DNA from: Chloroflexota bacterium
Lineage (GTDB): Bacteria; Chloroflexota; Dehalococcoidia; Lucifugimonadales; Lucifugimonadaceae
Length of the DNA: 64,000 nucleotides
Direction of reading: 5' to 3'
Assembly (NCBI GenBank): GCA_002718455.1
Contig: PBER01000010.1
Location: 26,016-90,015 of the forward strand
Program-made: the position numbers and the translations under genes
Shown here: piece by piece, positions 1-7,538 of the stretch
Layout: every line of letters starts with the position of its first letter
How positions within the stretch are numbered: the stretch's first letter is position 1
The notes under the pieces: model-generated
What the model saw: the letters and a program-made list of their open reading frames with translations, nothing else
Databases searched by the model: none
What the model was told of the DNA's origin: nothing

Positions 1-1044
1 GTTCTACTTAGGATAGAAACGGATGAGGGAATTTTTGGAATTGCTGAAGGAGGAAGGAATTATAATTTATTCAAAGCTTATTTGGAAGAAACTATAAATC
101 CTTTACTTATAGGTATAGACCCTCGAAACCCAAAAATGATATGGGAAATGCTTACACACGGTACTGGACCAGGCCTTGCTACAAAACTCCCATCACAAAT
201 AGTTGGGACAATCGATGTTGCTCTTTGGGATCTTTCTGGAAAAGCTGCAGGGCTTCCTGTTTATCAACTTTTAGGTGGAGCAGCTAGAACTGAAATACCT
301 CTTTATTGGAGTAGGGGAAGCGGTTGGAGAAAAACTCCAGAAGAAATGCTTTCTGATGTTAAGCTGGGTTATGAAAAAGGATATAAGGCATACAAAATTA
401 GGATGGATTGGCGATCTTTCAGGCAAGATTCTAACCCTAAAAAAGATTTTAGTTTATTTGAAAAATGCAGAGAATTTTTACCAGATGACTGTGATTTAAG
501 TTTTGATGCTAATTGCGGGTATTCTGTTCCTACAGCGATTGAACAAGGTAAAAGATTCCAAGATTTGGGAATAGCGCATTTTGAAGAACCATTGCCCGAA
601 TATGATTATCCTGGATTACGTCAGGTTGTTGATGCTTTAGAATGTTCTGTCTCAACGGGTGAGCAAGAACCGAATCCGTATAGATTTAGGGATCTTGTTG
701 ATATAGGGAATCCAGATATTTTACAACCAGACATTTTGAATGTTGGAGGAATAACTGGATTACTTAAAGTTTATGAACTAGCTATGAATAAAAATAAAAT
801 AATTATGCCTCATTGCCCACAAGCTGGAGTAAATTTGATTGGAAGTTTACATGCATATAGCACAGTAACAAATGCAATAAGACCACATGAATTTTCAGAA
901 GAGTTCACAGGTCCAGTAGAAAATATTGCAAAGCTATTTAAAGAGCCTATTGTTCCAAATAATGGCTCAATAACTTTATCAGATAGACCGGGTCTAGGCT
1001 TAGAATATGATGAAAAAGAATTAAAGAAAGTAATAACAATATAG
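1..1044 (+). CDS. Enolase-superfamily (mandelate racemase/muconate lactonizing type) sugar-acid dehydratase, 5'-truncated
   Basis: Frame 1 is open from the first base, so the gene runs off the left edge; the TTG at 82 in the ORF track is internal. The visible 347 residues hold the C-terminal TIM barrel: a KIR motif about residue 132, then the metal-ligand series DANCG, FEEPL and STGEQ, then QPDI and MPHC, which supply the Asp-His dyad of the mandelate racemase subgroup. Members dehydrate or epimerise sugar acids through an enolate bound to magnesium. The aldolase 10 bases downstream and the MFS carrier suggest dehydration to a 2-keto-3-deoxy acid that is then cleaved. The substrate cannot be read from sequence. 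Confidence 0.9.
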   Translation, partial: VLLRIETDEGIFGIAEGGRNYNLFKAYLEETINPLLIGIDPRNPKMIWEMLTHGTGPGLATKLPSQIVGTIDVALWDLSGKAAGLPVYQLLGGAARTEIPLYWSRGSGWRKTPEEMLSDVKLGYEKGYKAYKIRMDWRSFRQDSNPKKDFSLFEKCREFLPDDCDLSFDANCGYSVPTAIEQGKRFQDLGIAHFEEPLPEYDYPGLRQVVDALECSVSTGEQEPNPYRFRDLVDIGNPDILQPDILNVGGITGLLKVYELAMNKNKIIMPHCPQAGVNLIGSLHAYSTVTNAIRPHEFSEEFTGPVENIAKLFKEPIVPNNGSITLSDRPGLGLEYDEKELKKVITI

Positions 1045-1822
1045 AGGAGATGTAATGAAAGATTTAAAAAAAATGATAGCAGATGGAGATCAAGTGCTTG
1101 GCGCAGGTGTTAAGTATGGTTCAGGAAAAGAAGATATTGAAAAACTATTGGATTATTATGACTATGATTTTGTAAGTGTTGATGGGCAACATTCCCCTAC
1201 AAATGAAGATTATCTTTTGAAAATATGTGAAGCGGCTTACGAACTAGATAAACCAATATCTTATAGAATGGATCATAGAAGACACTCATATCTTATTGGA
1301 AATTTACTAGATCATGGACCTACAATGATTGAAGTACCTCAATCAGAAGAAGTTGAATTAGTTAAAGAAGCACGAGATTATTTTTATTATAAACCAGAAG
1401 GAGTGAGAAGTTGGGGTGGTCCGGGTAGACCTCCCGAAGGATTGAAAGAGGTGGATCAACATTCGTATCCTGCATGGTGGAACAAAACGGGAGTATTAAT
1501 GATTCAGATAGAAACATTGAATGCCATAAATAATATCCCAAACTTTTCGGTAGAAGGAGTAGATTGTTTTTCATGGGGGCCTGCAGATTTAAGTATTGAT
1601 AGAGCTGCTCATCCTGAACATCCTTTTGCTAAAACAAACGAAACCGCTATAGAACATGCAGCTACGCTCTGTAAAGCCAATGGTAAAAAGTTATGTATCA
1701 GATCATATGATAAAACTCTCAGGAATAAATTTTTTGATTTGGGTGCTACTATATTGATGGAAAATCCATCGATGGAAGGTAAATTGGATCCAGATCTTCC
1801 ATTTGGTTAGATATATCTTTTA
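1009..1822 (+). repeat. Tandem duplication unit, copy 1 (814 bp)
   Basis: This unit starts inside the last 12 codons of the enolase-family gene, spans the first aldolase and ends just after its stop. It is followed directly by copy 2 at an offset of exactly 814 bases. The 3' flanks after both aldolase stops match for about 20 bases (TTGGTTAGAT.TATCTTTTA). Confidence 0.85.
1055..1810 (+). CDS. HpcH/HpaI-type class II aldolase, copy 1
   Basis: A 251-residue protein of the HpcH/HpaI aldolase/citrate lyase family, usual length. Family landmarks are DGQH near residue 46 (catalytic His), YRMDH near 70 (Arg), MIEVPQ near 92 (metal-ligand Glu) and WGPADLS near 177 (metal-ligand Asp). Such enzymes cleave 2-keto-3-deoxy acids reversibly, releasing pyruvate and an aldehyde. 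A strong GAGGAGA ribosome site lies five bases before the ATG, and the gene follows the enolase-family stop by 10 bases, which suggests one transcript. It is about 88% identical to the next gene; differences cluster in the N-terminal half around the active-site loop. Confidence 0.9.
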   Translation: MKDLKKMIADGDQVLGAGVKYGSGKEDIEKLLDYYDYDFVSVDGQHSPTNEDYLLKICEAAYELDKPISYRMDHRRHSYLIGNLLDHGPTMIEVPQSEEVELVKEARDYFYYKPEGVRSWGGPGRPPEGLKEVDQHSYPAWWNKTGVLMIQIETLNAINNIPNFSVEGVDCFSWGPADLSIDRAAHPEHPFAKTNETAIEHAATLCKANGKKLCIRSYDKTLRNKFFDLGATILMENPSMEGKLDPDLPFG

Positions 1823-2636
1823 GATGAAAAAGAATTATAGAAAGCAATAATAATATAGAGGAGATGTAATGAAAGACTTAAAAAAACTGATAGCAGATGG
1901 AGATCAAGTTATTGGTGGTGCTGTAATGCATGGAGCAGGAAAAGAAGATCTTGAAAAACTATTGGATTATTATGACTATGATTTCATAAGTATCGAAGCA
2001 CAACATGCCCCAACAAGTGAAGATTATCTTTTGAAAGTATGTGAAGCCGCTTACGAACTAGACAAACCCATTCATTATAGAATTGATCATAGAAGACACG
2101 CTTACCTAATTGGGAATTATCTAGATCATGGCCCAACAATTATTGAAGTACCTCAATCAGAAGAACTTGATTTAGTTAAAGAAGCAAGAGATTATTTTTA
2201 CTATAAACCAGAAGGAGTGAGAAGCTGGGGTGGTCCAGGAAGACCTCCTGAAGGATTGAAAGAAGTAGATCAACATTCGTATCCTGCATGGTGGAACAAA
2301 ACGGGAGTATTAATGATTCAGGTAGAAACATTGAATGCCATAAATAATATTCCAAACTTTTCAATAGACGGGGTAGATTGTTTTTCATGGGGTCCTGCAG
2401 ATTTAAGTATTGATAGAGATGCTCATCCAGAACATCCTTTTGCTAAAACAGACGATACCGCTATAGAACATGCAATTACACTATGTAAAGCTAATGGTAA
2501 AAAGTTATGTATCAGATCATATGATAAAACTCTTAGAAATAGATTTTTTGATTTGGGTGCAACTATATTGATGGAAGTCCCATCGATGGAAGGTACATTG
2601 GATCCAGATCTTCCATTTGGTTAGATCTATCTTTTA
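1823..2636 (+). repeat. Tandem duplication unit, copy 2, beginning with a relic of the enolase gene end
   Basis: Bases 1823-1858 repeat the last 36 bases of the enolase-family gene (1009-1044) with three substitutions, one of which creates an in-frame TAG. The same ribosome site and the second aldolase follow. The relic fixes the left breakpoint of the duplication inside the upstream gene. Confidence 0.85.
1869..2624 (+). CDS. HpcH/HpaI-type class II aldolase, copy 2
   Basis: A 251-residue paralogue of the preceding gene with the same catalytic landmarks (QHAP, YRIDH, IIEVPQ, WGPADLS). About 31 residues differ, including the loop next to the catalytic His (SVDGQHS in copy 1, SIEAQHA here) and S69H beside the conserved Arg. 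This suggests a shift in substrate preference rather than simple redundancy. Both frames are intact, so both copies seem to be under selection. The ribosome site and leader are duplicated from copy 1. Confidence 0.9.
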   Translation: MKDLKKLIADGDQVIGGAVMHGAGKEDLEKLLDYYDYDFISIEAQHAPTSEDYLLKVCEAAYELDKPIHYRIDHRRHAYLIGNYLDHGPTIIEVPQSEELDLVKEARDYFYYKPEGVRSWGGPGRPPEGLKEVDQHSYPAWWNKTGVLMIQVETLNAINNIPNFSIDGVDCFSWGPADLSIDRDAHPEHPFAKTDDTAIEHAITLCKANGKKLCIRSYDKTLRNRFFDLGATILMEVPSMEGTLDPDLPFG

Positions 2637-2689
2637 TAGGAATATTTAAGTTTTTTGAATAGAAATTGTTGTAAGTATTCTAAAACTAG

Positions 2690-2710
2690 TATTTTTTGTA
2701 TTAAAAAATA
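2690..2710. repeat. AT-only inverted repeat between aldolase and MFS genes
   Basis: TATTTTTT and AAAAAATA form an eight-pair stem with a five-base loop. The stem has no GC pairs and no dedicated T tail, so a terminator role is doubtful. The rest of the 142-base gap shows nothing else recognisable. Confidence 0.3.
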
Positions 2711-2766
2711 TCTGTTAGGAGTTATTTGAATAATAATGCGAGTTATTTATTGCATGTTTAAGTGAT

Positions 2767-4011
2767 ATGAAAAAAAAGAAGAAAATTTTTTTTGGTTGGT
2801 GGATTGTACTTTCAGGAGCGTTAATGAATGGACTGGGAGGAAGTCTTCATTGGCAAGGTTTCACGGTATTATTTCTTCCTATTTCTCAAACATTTGGTAT
2901 TACATCTGCCCAAACTTCTTTATTATTTGCTTTAGCTAGAGCAGAAAATGGACTATTGGGGCCTATTACCGGCTGGTTAATGGATAAATTCGGACCTAGA
3001 CCATTAGCCATATTTGGGACAGCAATGGCGGGGATAGGTTATGTAATGCTTTCTAGAGTTGAAAACTACACTCAATTTCTTCTCATATACATCCTAGTTA
3101 TTTCTATTGGAGCTACTACTAGTTTTATGCAAACTTCATTTGTTGCATTAAATGTTTGGTTTGTGAAAAAAAGAGGATTAGTTATGAGTATTAATTCGGC
3201 TGCCTTTAGGTTGGGATCTGCTATTTTATTACCCATTTTTTCATTTTGTGTTTATAGATGGGGATGGCAAACTACAGTTTTATGGTTTGGAATTTTCTTG
3301 TTATGCTTTATTTCACCCTTAGGTTATTTTTTTAAAAAGTCTCCTGAATCAATGGGATTACTACCAGATGGAGATGAAGTAAAGTCTGAAAATACAGATC
3401 ATGCAGAAGAATTATCTGGATATAGCTGGAAAGAAGCAATTAACACATCTGTTTTTTGGTTTCTAACCTTGGGTACAGCGCTTAGAATTTCTATACATGG
3501 AGCAATTTTTGTACACATGATCCCAATGTTAGTATGGAAAGGCGTTACCCCACAAAATGCTGCGTCATATGTTGCCTTATTAGCTTTATTTGGAGTTCCA
3601 ATTATTATGATAGTAGGCAGGATTAGTGATAAATATGGTCGACCCAAAATTTTAGCTATTTGTTATTTTTTATCAGCTTTATCTCTACTTTTAGTAAATG
3701 TTTCACATAAACCATTGTTTTTATTATTATCTTTATTATTATTGGTTGGTTCTGAAGCAGGTTCCGGTCTTAATTGGTCATTGGTTGGAGATTTATTTGG
3801 AAGAAAAAATTATGGTATTATCAGAGGTTTACTAGGTCCTTTTTATAATGGTGCTTTGGTTATTACTCCTGTTGCAGCTGGTTATATATTTGATAAAACT
3901 GGGTCTTATGAATTAGTCCTTTTAATGGGGGCAATAATTTACATTATGGCTTCTTTGTCTTTTTTAATTATTGGAAAATTGGGAAAAACACTTATAAGTA
4001 ACAATAACTAG
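2767..4011 (+). CDS. Major facilitator superfamily transporter (monocarboxylate/oxalate-like)
   Basis: A 414-residue polytopic protein with about 12 hydrophobic segments and a short lysine-rich cytoplasmic N-terminus. MDKFGPRP after the second segment matches MFS motif A, and ISDKYGRPK after the eighth is its repeat in the second half. FGWWIVLSGALM at the start resembles the OFA/monocarboxylate branch that carries organic acids. It lies downstream of the dehydratase-aldolase genes, so uptake of a sugar acid or carboxylate is the natural inference. The substrate is unknown. Confidence 0.85.
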   Translation: MKKKKKIFFGWWIVLSGALMNGLGGSLHWQGFTVLFLPISQTFGITSAQTSLLFALARAENGLLGPITGWLMDKFGPRPLAIFGTAMAGIGYVMLSRVENYTQFLLIYILVISIGATTSFMQTSFVALNVWFVKKRGLVMSINSAAFRLGSAILLPIFSFCVYRWGWQTTVLWFGIFLLCFISPLGYFFKKSPESMGLLPDGDEVKSENTDHAEELSGYSWKEAINTSVFWFLTLGTALRISIHGAIFVHMIPMLVWKGVTPQNAASYVALLALFGVPIIMIVGRISDKYGRPKILAICYFLSALSLLLVNVSHKPLFLLLSLLLLVGSEAGSGLNWSLVGDLFGRKNYGIIRGLLGPFYNGALVITPVAAGYIFDKTGSYELVLLMGAIIYIMASLSFLIIGKLGKTLISNNN

Positions 4012-4047
4012 AAAGCGTTTATGTATATTCTTTATAAGTTTTTTTAT

Positions 4048-4053
4048 TATAAT
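4048..4053 (+). promoter_or_regulatory. Candidate -10 box for rpmF
   Basis: A perfect TATAAT lies 32 bases before the rpmF TTG start. No convincing -35 hexamer is visible at the usual distance, and such boxes occur by chance in this AT-rich DNA. Confidence 0.35.
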
Positions 4054-4085
4054 GTATAGGTCTCTATTTTAGAAAGTGAAATATA

Positions 4086-4295
4086 TTGACTGCTTTACCT
4101 AAGAAAAAACATACCCGAGCAAGAAGAGGAAATAAAAGATCTCACAAGGGATTATCTAAAATCAATGGATATCTCTGTCCCGAGTGCAACGAACCTAGAT
4201 TACCTCATTCTATTTGTTCAAATTGTGGTGAATATAGAGGAAGACGATATCAGTCTACTCCTGAACCGGTATCAGAAGAAGCTACTCAAACTTAA
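4086..4295 (+). CDS. rpmF: Ribosomal protein bL32, zinc-ribbon form
   Basis: A 69-residue protein with the basic bL32 N-terminus (ALPKKKHTRARRG) and two CxxC pairs (CPEC and CSNC) that bind zinc in the Cys-plus form. The start is TTG; the second residue, Thr, precedes the usual Ala-Leu-Pro. The usual partner gene (DUF177/YceD) is not upstream, so rpmF stands alone after the MFS gene. Its TAA stop lies in a TTAA tetramer that also holds the stop of pntB on the other strand. Confidence 0.95.
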   Translation: MTALPKKKHTRARRGNKRSHKGLSKINGYLCPECNEPRLPHSICSNCGEYRGRRYQSTPEPVSEEATQT

Positions 4296-5689
4296 TCTAA
4301 ATCCCTAATTTCTCTAGTCATACCCTCTATAGAATCTTTCGCGTCTCCAAATAACATATTAGTCTTTTCTAAGAAGAATAATTCATTTTCTACACCAGCA
4401 AATCCAGAAGCCATCGAACGTTTCAAAACTATAACTGATTTCGCCTTATCTACATTTAGAATTGGCATGCCATATATTGGAGAACTTGAATCGGTTCGCG
4501 CAGTTGGATTAGTTACGTCATTTGCTCCAACAACAACTGCTACATCTGTTCTGTCAAACTCTGAATTTATTTCATCTAAATCTTTTAATTCATCGTAAGG
4601 AACATTTGCTTCTGCTAATAAGACATTCATATGCCCTGGCATTCTTCCTGCAACAGGATGTATAGCATATTTTACATTTGTTCCTTTATCTTTTAGTAAA
4701 TTTGCCAATTCATTTATTTGATGCTGTGCTTGAGCTACTGCTAAACCATAACCCGGGACAAAGATAACGCTTTCTGCATATCCTAAAATCATTGCTGCAT
4801 CTTCAGTATTCAATGATTTTACTGGTCGGTTTTCATCACTGCCAGATTGGGTAGATCCATCCGCAACACCTATTCCTCCTAGCATTACATTAGCCAAAGA
4901 CCTATTCATTGCTTTAGTCATAATTCGAGTTAAAATTAACCCAGATGCTCCAACTAAAGATCCAGAAATAATTAATACTGGATTATTTAGAACAAATCCT
5001 GCTCCGGCACCAGCAATTCCTGAATATGAATTCAATAAAGCAACTACCACAGGCATATCAGCTCCACCAATAGGTATCACTATTAATAAGCCAACGATCA
5101 GTGACAATCCTATTAAGATATAGAGAAAATTGATCGAAGAGATATTTGGAATGGATAAAATGATAGCGAAAACAATAATTGCAATCAATAAGATAAGATT
5201 TAAATAATTTCTCAAGGGAAGTAAAATAGGTCTAGTTGAAACAATGCCTTGTAATTTACCAAAAGCTATAAAAGAACCCGTGAAGGTTAAAGACCCAATA
5301 ACAGTTGCGAAAGCTATAGATGCTAATGTAAATGTCCCCGTTATGGGTTCTCTTGAATACATTAGTTGATAAATTGCCACTAGTGCACTCGCACCTCCGC
5401 CAAATGCGTTGAAAACAGCAACTAATTGAGGCATTGCAGTCATTTGAACATATCTCGATAATACTAATCCTAATATTCCTCCAATGAAGAAACCAATTAT
5501 GATCCATTCAAAGTTAGTATTTGTATATTTTAAAATAGTGATTATTATTGCTATTAACATTCCAACAGAAGCTAATCTATTACCATTTCTTGCAGTAGCA
5601 GGAGATGCTAATCGTTTTAGTCCTATGATGAATAAAGAAGCTGATAAAAGGTAAAATATATTTTCTATATTTGACGAAATTTCTAACAC
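4292..5689 (-). CDS. pntB: NAD(P) transhydrogenase subunit beta
   Basis: A 465-residue subunit of the proton-translocating transhydrogenase, which passes hydride between NADH and NADP+ driven by the membrane proton gradient. The N-terminal 250 residues are multi-spanning membrane domain II; the rest is the NADP-binding domain III with VPGYGLAVAQAQ and HPVAGRMPGHMNV, both hallmarks. The start is GTG with AAGGAATAATT before it. It lies two bases after pntAB, so the three subunits form one operon. Confidence 0.97.
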   Translation of the reverse strand: MLEISSNIENIFYLLSASLFIIGLKRLASPATARNGNRLASVGMLIAIIITILKYTNTNFEWIIIGFFIGGILGLVLSRYVQMTAMPQLVAVFNAFGGGASALVAIYQLMYSREPITGTFTLASIAFATVIGSLTFTGSFIAFGKLQGIVSTRPILLPLRNYLNLILLIAIIVFAIILSIPNISSINFLYILIGLSLIVGLLIVIPIGGADMPVVVALLNSYSGIAGAGAGFVLNNPVLIISGSLVGASGLILTRIMTKAMNRSLANVMLGGIGVADGSTQSGSDENRPVKSLNTEDAAMILGYAESVIFVPGYGLAVAQAQHQINELANLLKDKGTNVKYAIHPVAGRMPGHMNVLLAEANVPYDELKDLDEINSEFDRTDVAVVVGANDVTNPTARTDSSSPIYGMPILNVDKAKSVIVLKRSMASGFAGVENELFFLEKTNMLFGDAKDSIEGMTREIRDLD

Positions 5690-5691
5690 AA

Positions 5692-5979
5692 TTATTCCTT
5701 GCTTTTACTTTTTTTGAACATTGCTAACATACGATCGGTCACCATGAATCCACCGACAACATTAATTGTTGCTAATATTACCGCAAAGACAGACAATATT
5801 GTTGACAGCAAGCCATTTGCATTTGATGCGATAATGATTGCTCCTACAATTACAATACCTGATATAGCATTTGAACCTGACATTAATGGGGTATGTAACG
5901 TTGGTGGGACCTTTGTGATAACTTCATAACCAATAAATAAAGATAAAGCAAATATAATAATTAATGATATTAAATCCAA
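5692..5979 (-). CDS. pntAB: NAD(P) transhydrogenase alpha subunit, membrane part
   Basis: A 95-residue protein with three hydrophobic segments and the conserved TPLMSGSNAISGIV stretch of the alpha-subunit C-terminal membrane domain. Its separation from the nucleotide-binding part gives the three-gene arrangement known from Rhodospirillum and others. It starts two bases after pntAA ends. Confidence 0.95.
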   Translation of the reverse strand: MDLISLIIIFALSLFIGYEVITKVPPTLHTPLMSGSNAISGIVIVGAIIIASNANGLLSTILSVFAVILATINVVGGFMVTDRMLAMFKKSKSKE

Positions 5980-5981
5980 TT

Positions 5982-7091
5982 TTATACTCCTATTCTTTTC
6001 TTGCCTTTTTCAATTACCAGCATTGCATCAATTATTTCATCCTGGAGATTAATGTCCATTTTTTCATCTTTAATTAATAGTTCTATAAGACTTAATATGT
6101 TTTTTGAATAAACAGTTGATGCATCAAATGCCATTTCTGAAGGTAGATTTGATGGACCGTAGACTTTAGTATCATTAACCGTAATAATTTCTCCAAGTTT
6201 TGTACATTCGCAATTTCCACCAAAAGGTGCAGAAACATCAACTATAATGCTTCCTGGTTTCATTAATTCAACCGTTTTTTGTTCTATTAATCTTGGTGCG
6301 GGACGACCTGGAATCGCTGCTGTAGAGATAACTGCATCAGATTTTATTATATGTTCTTTTATAAACTCTAACTGTGATTTCTGGTTTTCTTCAGATTGTT
6401 CTTTTGCATATCCATCTTTTACTTCTGAATCTTCCGGTACTTCATCTGAAATGAACTTAGCTCCAAGAGATCTAATCTGTTCTCCAGCAGCCAATCTTAT
6501 ATCATACCCGGTGACTTCTGCTCCTAACCTCTTAACTGTAGCGATTGCTTGTAATCCTGCTACGCCTGCTCCTAATACCAATACTTTTGCTGGAGGAATC
6601 GTTCCTGCAGCAGTCATCATTAATGGTAGATATTTGTTTAATGAATTTGCAACAATCAACCCTGCTTTGTATCCTGCTATTGAAGCCTGTGAAGAGAGAG
6701 AATCAAGCTTTTGAGCTCTTGCTATTCTTGGGACAAATTCCATAGCTAGAAGAGATAAGTTATTCTTCTCGCAGATCTCGGTAACTTTGTTATCAGTTCT
6801 GACATTAGTTGTACTGATTACAAGGGAATCTTTTATATATTTATTATCTTTAGAAGAGAAAGCATTTACTGAGGTTATAATATTTGTACCATTTGATAAT
6901 TTCATAGAGACTTTTGCGCCCACATCTTCATATTGACCATTCAAAAAGCCTGCTTTTTCCCCAGCACCATCTTCCAGTTCCACTGACAAACCCATTTGTA
7001 TTAATAATTTAACATCTTTAGGAACTAATGAGACCCTGTTTTCAAGAGTATCATTTTCTCTCAATATCCCAACTGTTATTTTTTCAGACAC
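5982..7091 (-). CDS. pntAA: NAD(P) transhydrogenase alpha subunit, NAD-binding part
   Basis: A 369-residue soluble domain I. The alanine dehydrogenase/PNT N-terminal domain (GILRENDTLENRVSL) is followed by a Rossmann fold with VLGAGVAGLQAIA near residue 170. It binds NAD(H) and hands hydride to domain III of PntB. The start is GTG preceded by GGAGAGATT; no ATG gives a better N-terminus. It is the first gene of the operon and is divergent from the 104-residue unknown gene. Confidence 0.95.
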   Translation of the reverse strand: MSEKITVGILRENDTLENRVSLVPKDVKLLIQMGLSVELEDGAGEKAGFLNGQYEDVGAKVSMKLSNGTNIITSVNAFSSKDNKYIKDSLVISTTNVRTDNKVTEICEKNNLSLLAMEFVPRIARAQKLDSLSSQASIAGYKAGLIVANSLNKYLPLMMTAAGTIPPAKVLVLGAGVAGLQAIATVKRLGAEVTGYDIRLAAGEQIRSLGAKFISDEVPEDSEVKDGYAKEQSEENQKSQLEFIKEHIIKSDAVISTAAIPGRPAPRLIEQKTVELMKPGSIIVDVSAPFGGNCECTKLGEIITVNDTKVYGPSNLPSEMAFDASTVYSKNILSLIELLIKDEKMDINLQDEIIDAMLVIEKGKKRIGV

Positions 7092-7208
7092 AATCTCTCC
7101 AATAAAAGGTTGATATAGTTTAGTTAAAACGAATTTACATATATATTATTTATCGAATTAGTTAATATCTCAAGTGAATAATATTATGAATTTAAAGGAG
7201 TTAATTTT

Positions 7209-7523
7209 ATGTATTTAATAAGAAGAACCTATAAAACAAAGCCTTACGAGGCTGTAAATGCAGCAAAATTAATAAAAGAACAAGCTGATTTATATACTTC
7301 TGAAGGCCATAGGAGTGAATGTAGAGTTTATTATAATTCAGGTACAACACCAGGAGAACCGAATAGAGTTTATCTAGAATGGACTGCTGAAGTATTTGAT
7401 AACCCAAGCAGGGAAGGTAATGTTATTCCTAAAAAGATAATGGAAGCTGGAGCTAAATATAGACCACTTCTAGATATAGATAATGGACCTTCAAATTGGA
7501 TTGAATTTTTTCAGATATTATAA
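7209..7523 (+). CDS. Small conserved-looking protein of unknown function
   Basis: A 104-residue soluble protein behind a clear AAAGGAG ribosome site. No signal peptide, membrane segment or cysteine pair is visible. The first third (YLIRRTYKTKPYEAVNAAKLI) could be a beta strand followed by a helix, as in small dimeric alpha-beta barrel (NIPSNAP/ABM-like) proteins; this is a guess from predicted pattern, not a recognised motif. The kinase starts 15 bases after the stop, so the pair may be cotranscribed. Confidence 0.65.
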   Translation: MYLIRRTYKTKPYEAVNAAKLIKEQADLYTSEGHRSECRVYYNSGTTPGEPNRVYLEWTAEVFDNPSREGNVIPKKIMEAGAKYRPLLDIDNGPSNWIEFFQIL

Positions 7524-7538
7524 ATTTTGAGAGAAACC

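Noticed and set aside
1362-2388. Two antisense 70-residue ORFs (1362-1574 and 2176-2388) that resemble each other
   Set aside because: They are mirror frames of the duplicated aldolases. Their likeness is a by-product of the tandem duplication, not evidence of an antisense gene pair.
2690-2710. Intrinsic terminator after the aldolase genes
   Set aside because: The stem is all A-T with no separate T tract; folding energy is too low to call it.
7527-7538. TTG at 7527 as the kinase start
   Set aside because: The ATG at 7539 gives the standard N-terminus and has GAGAG upstream.
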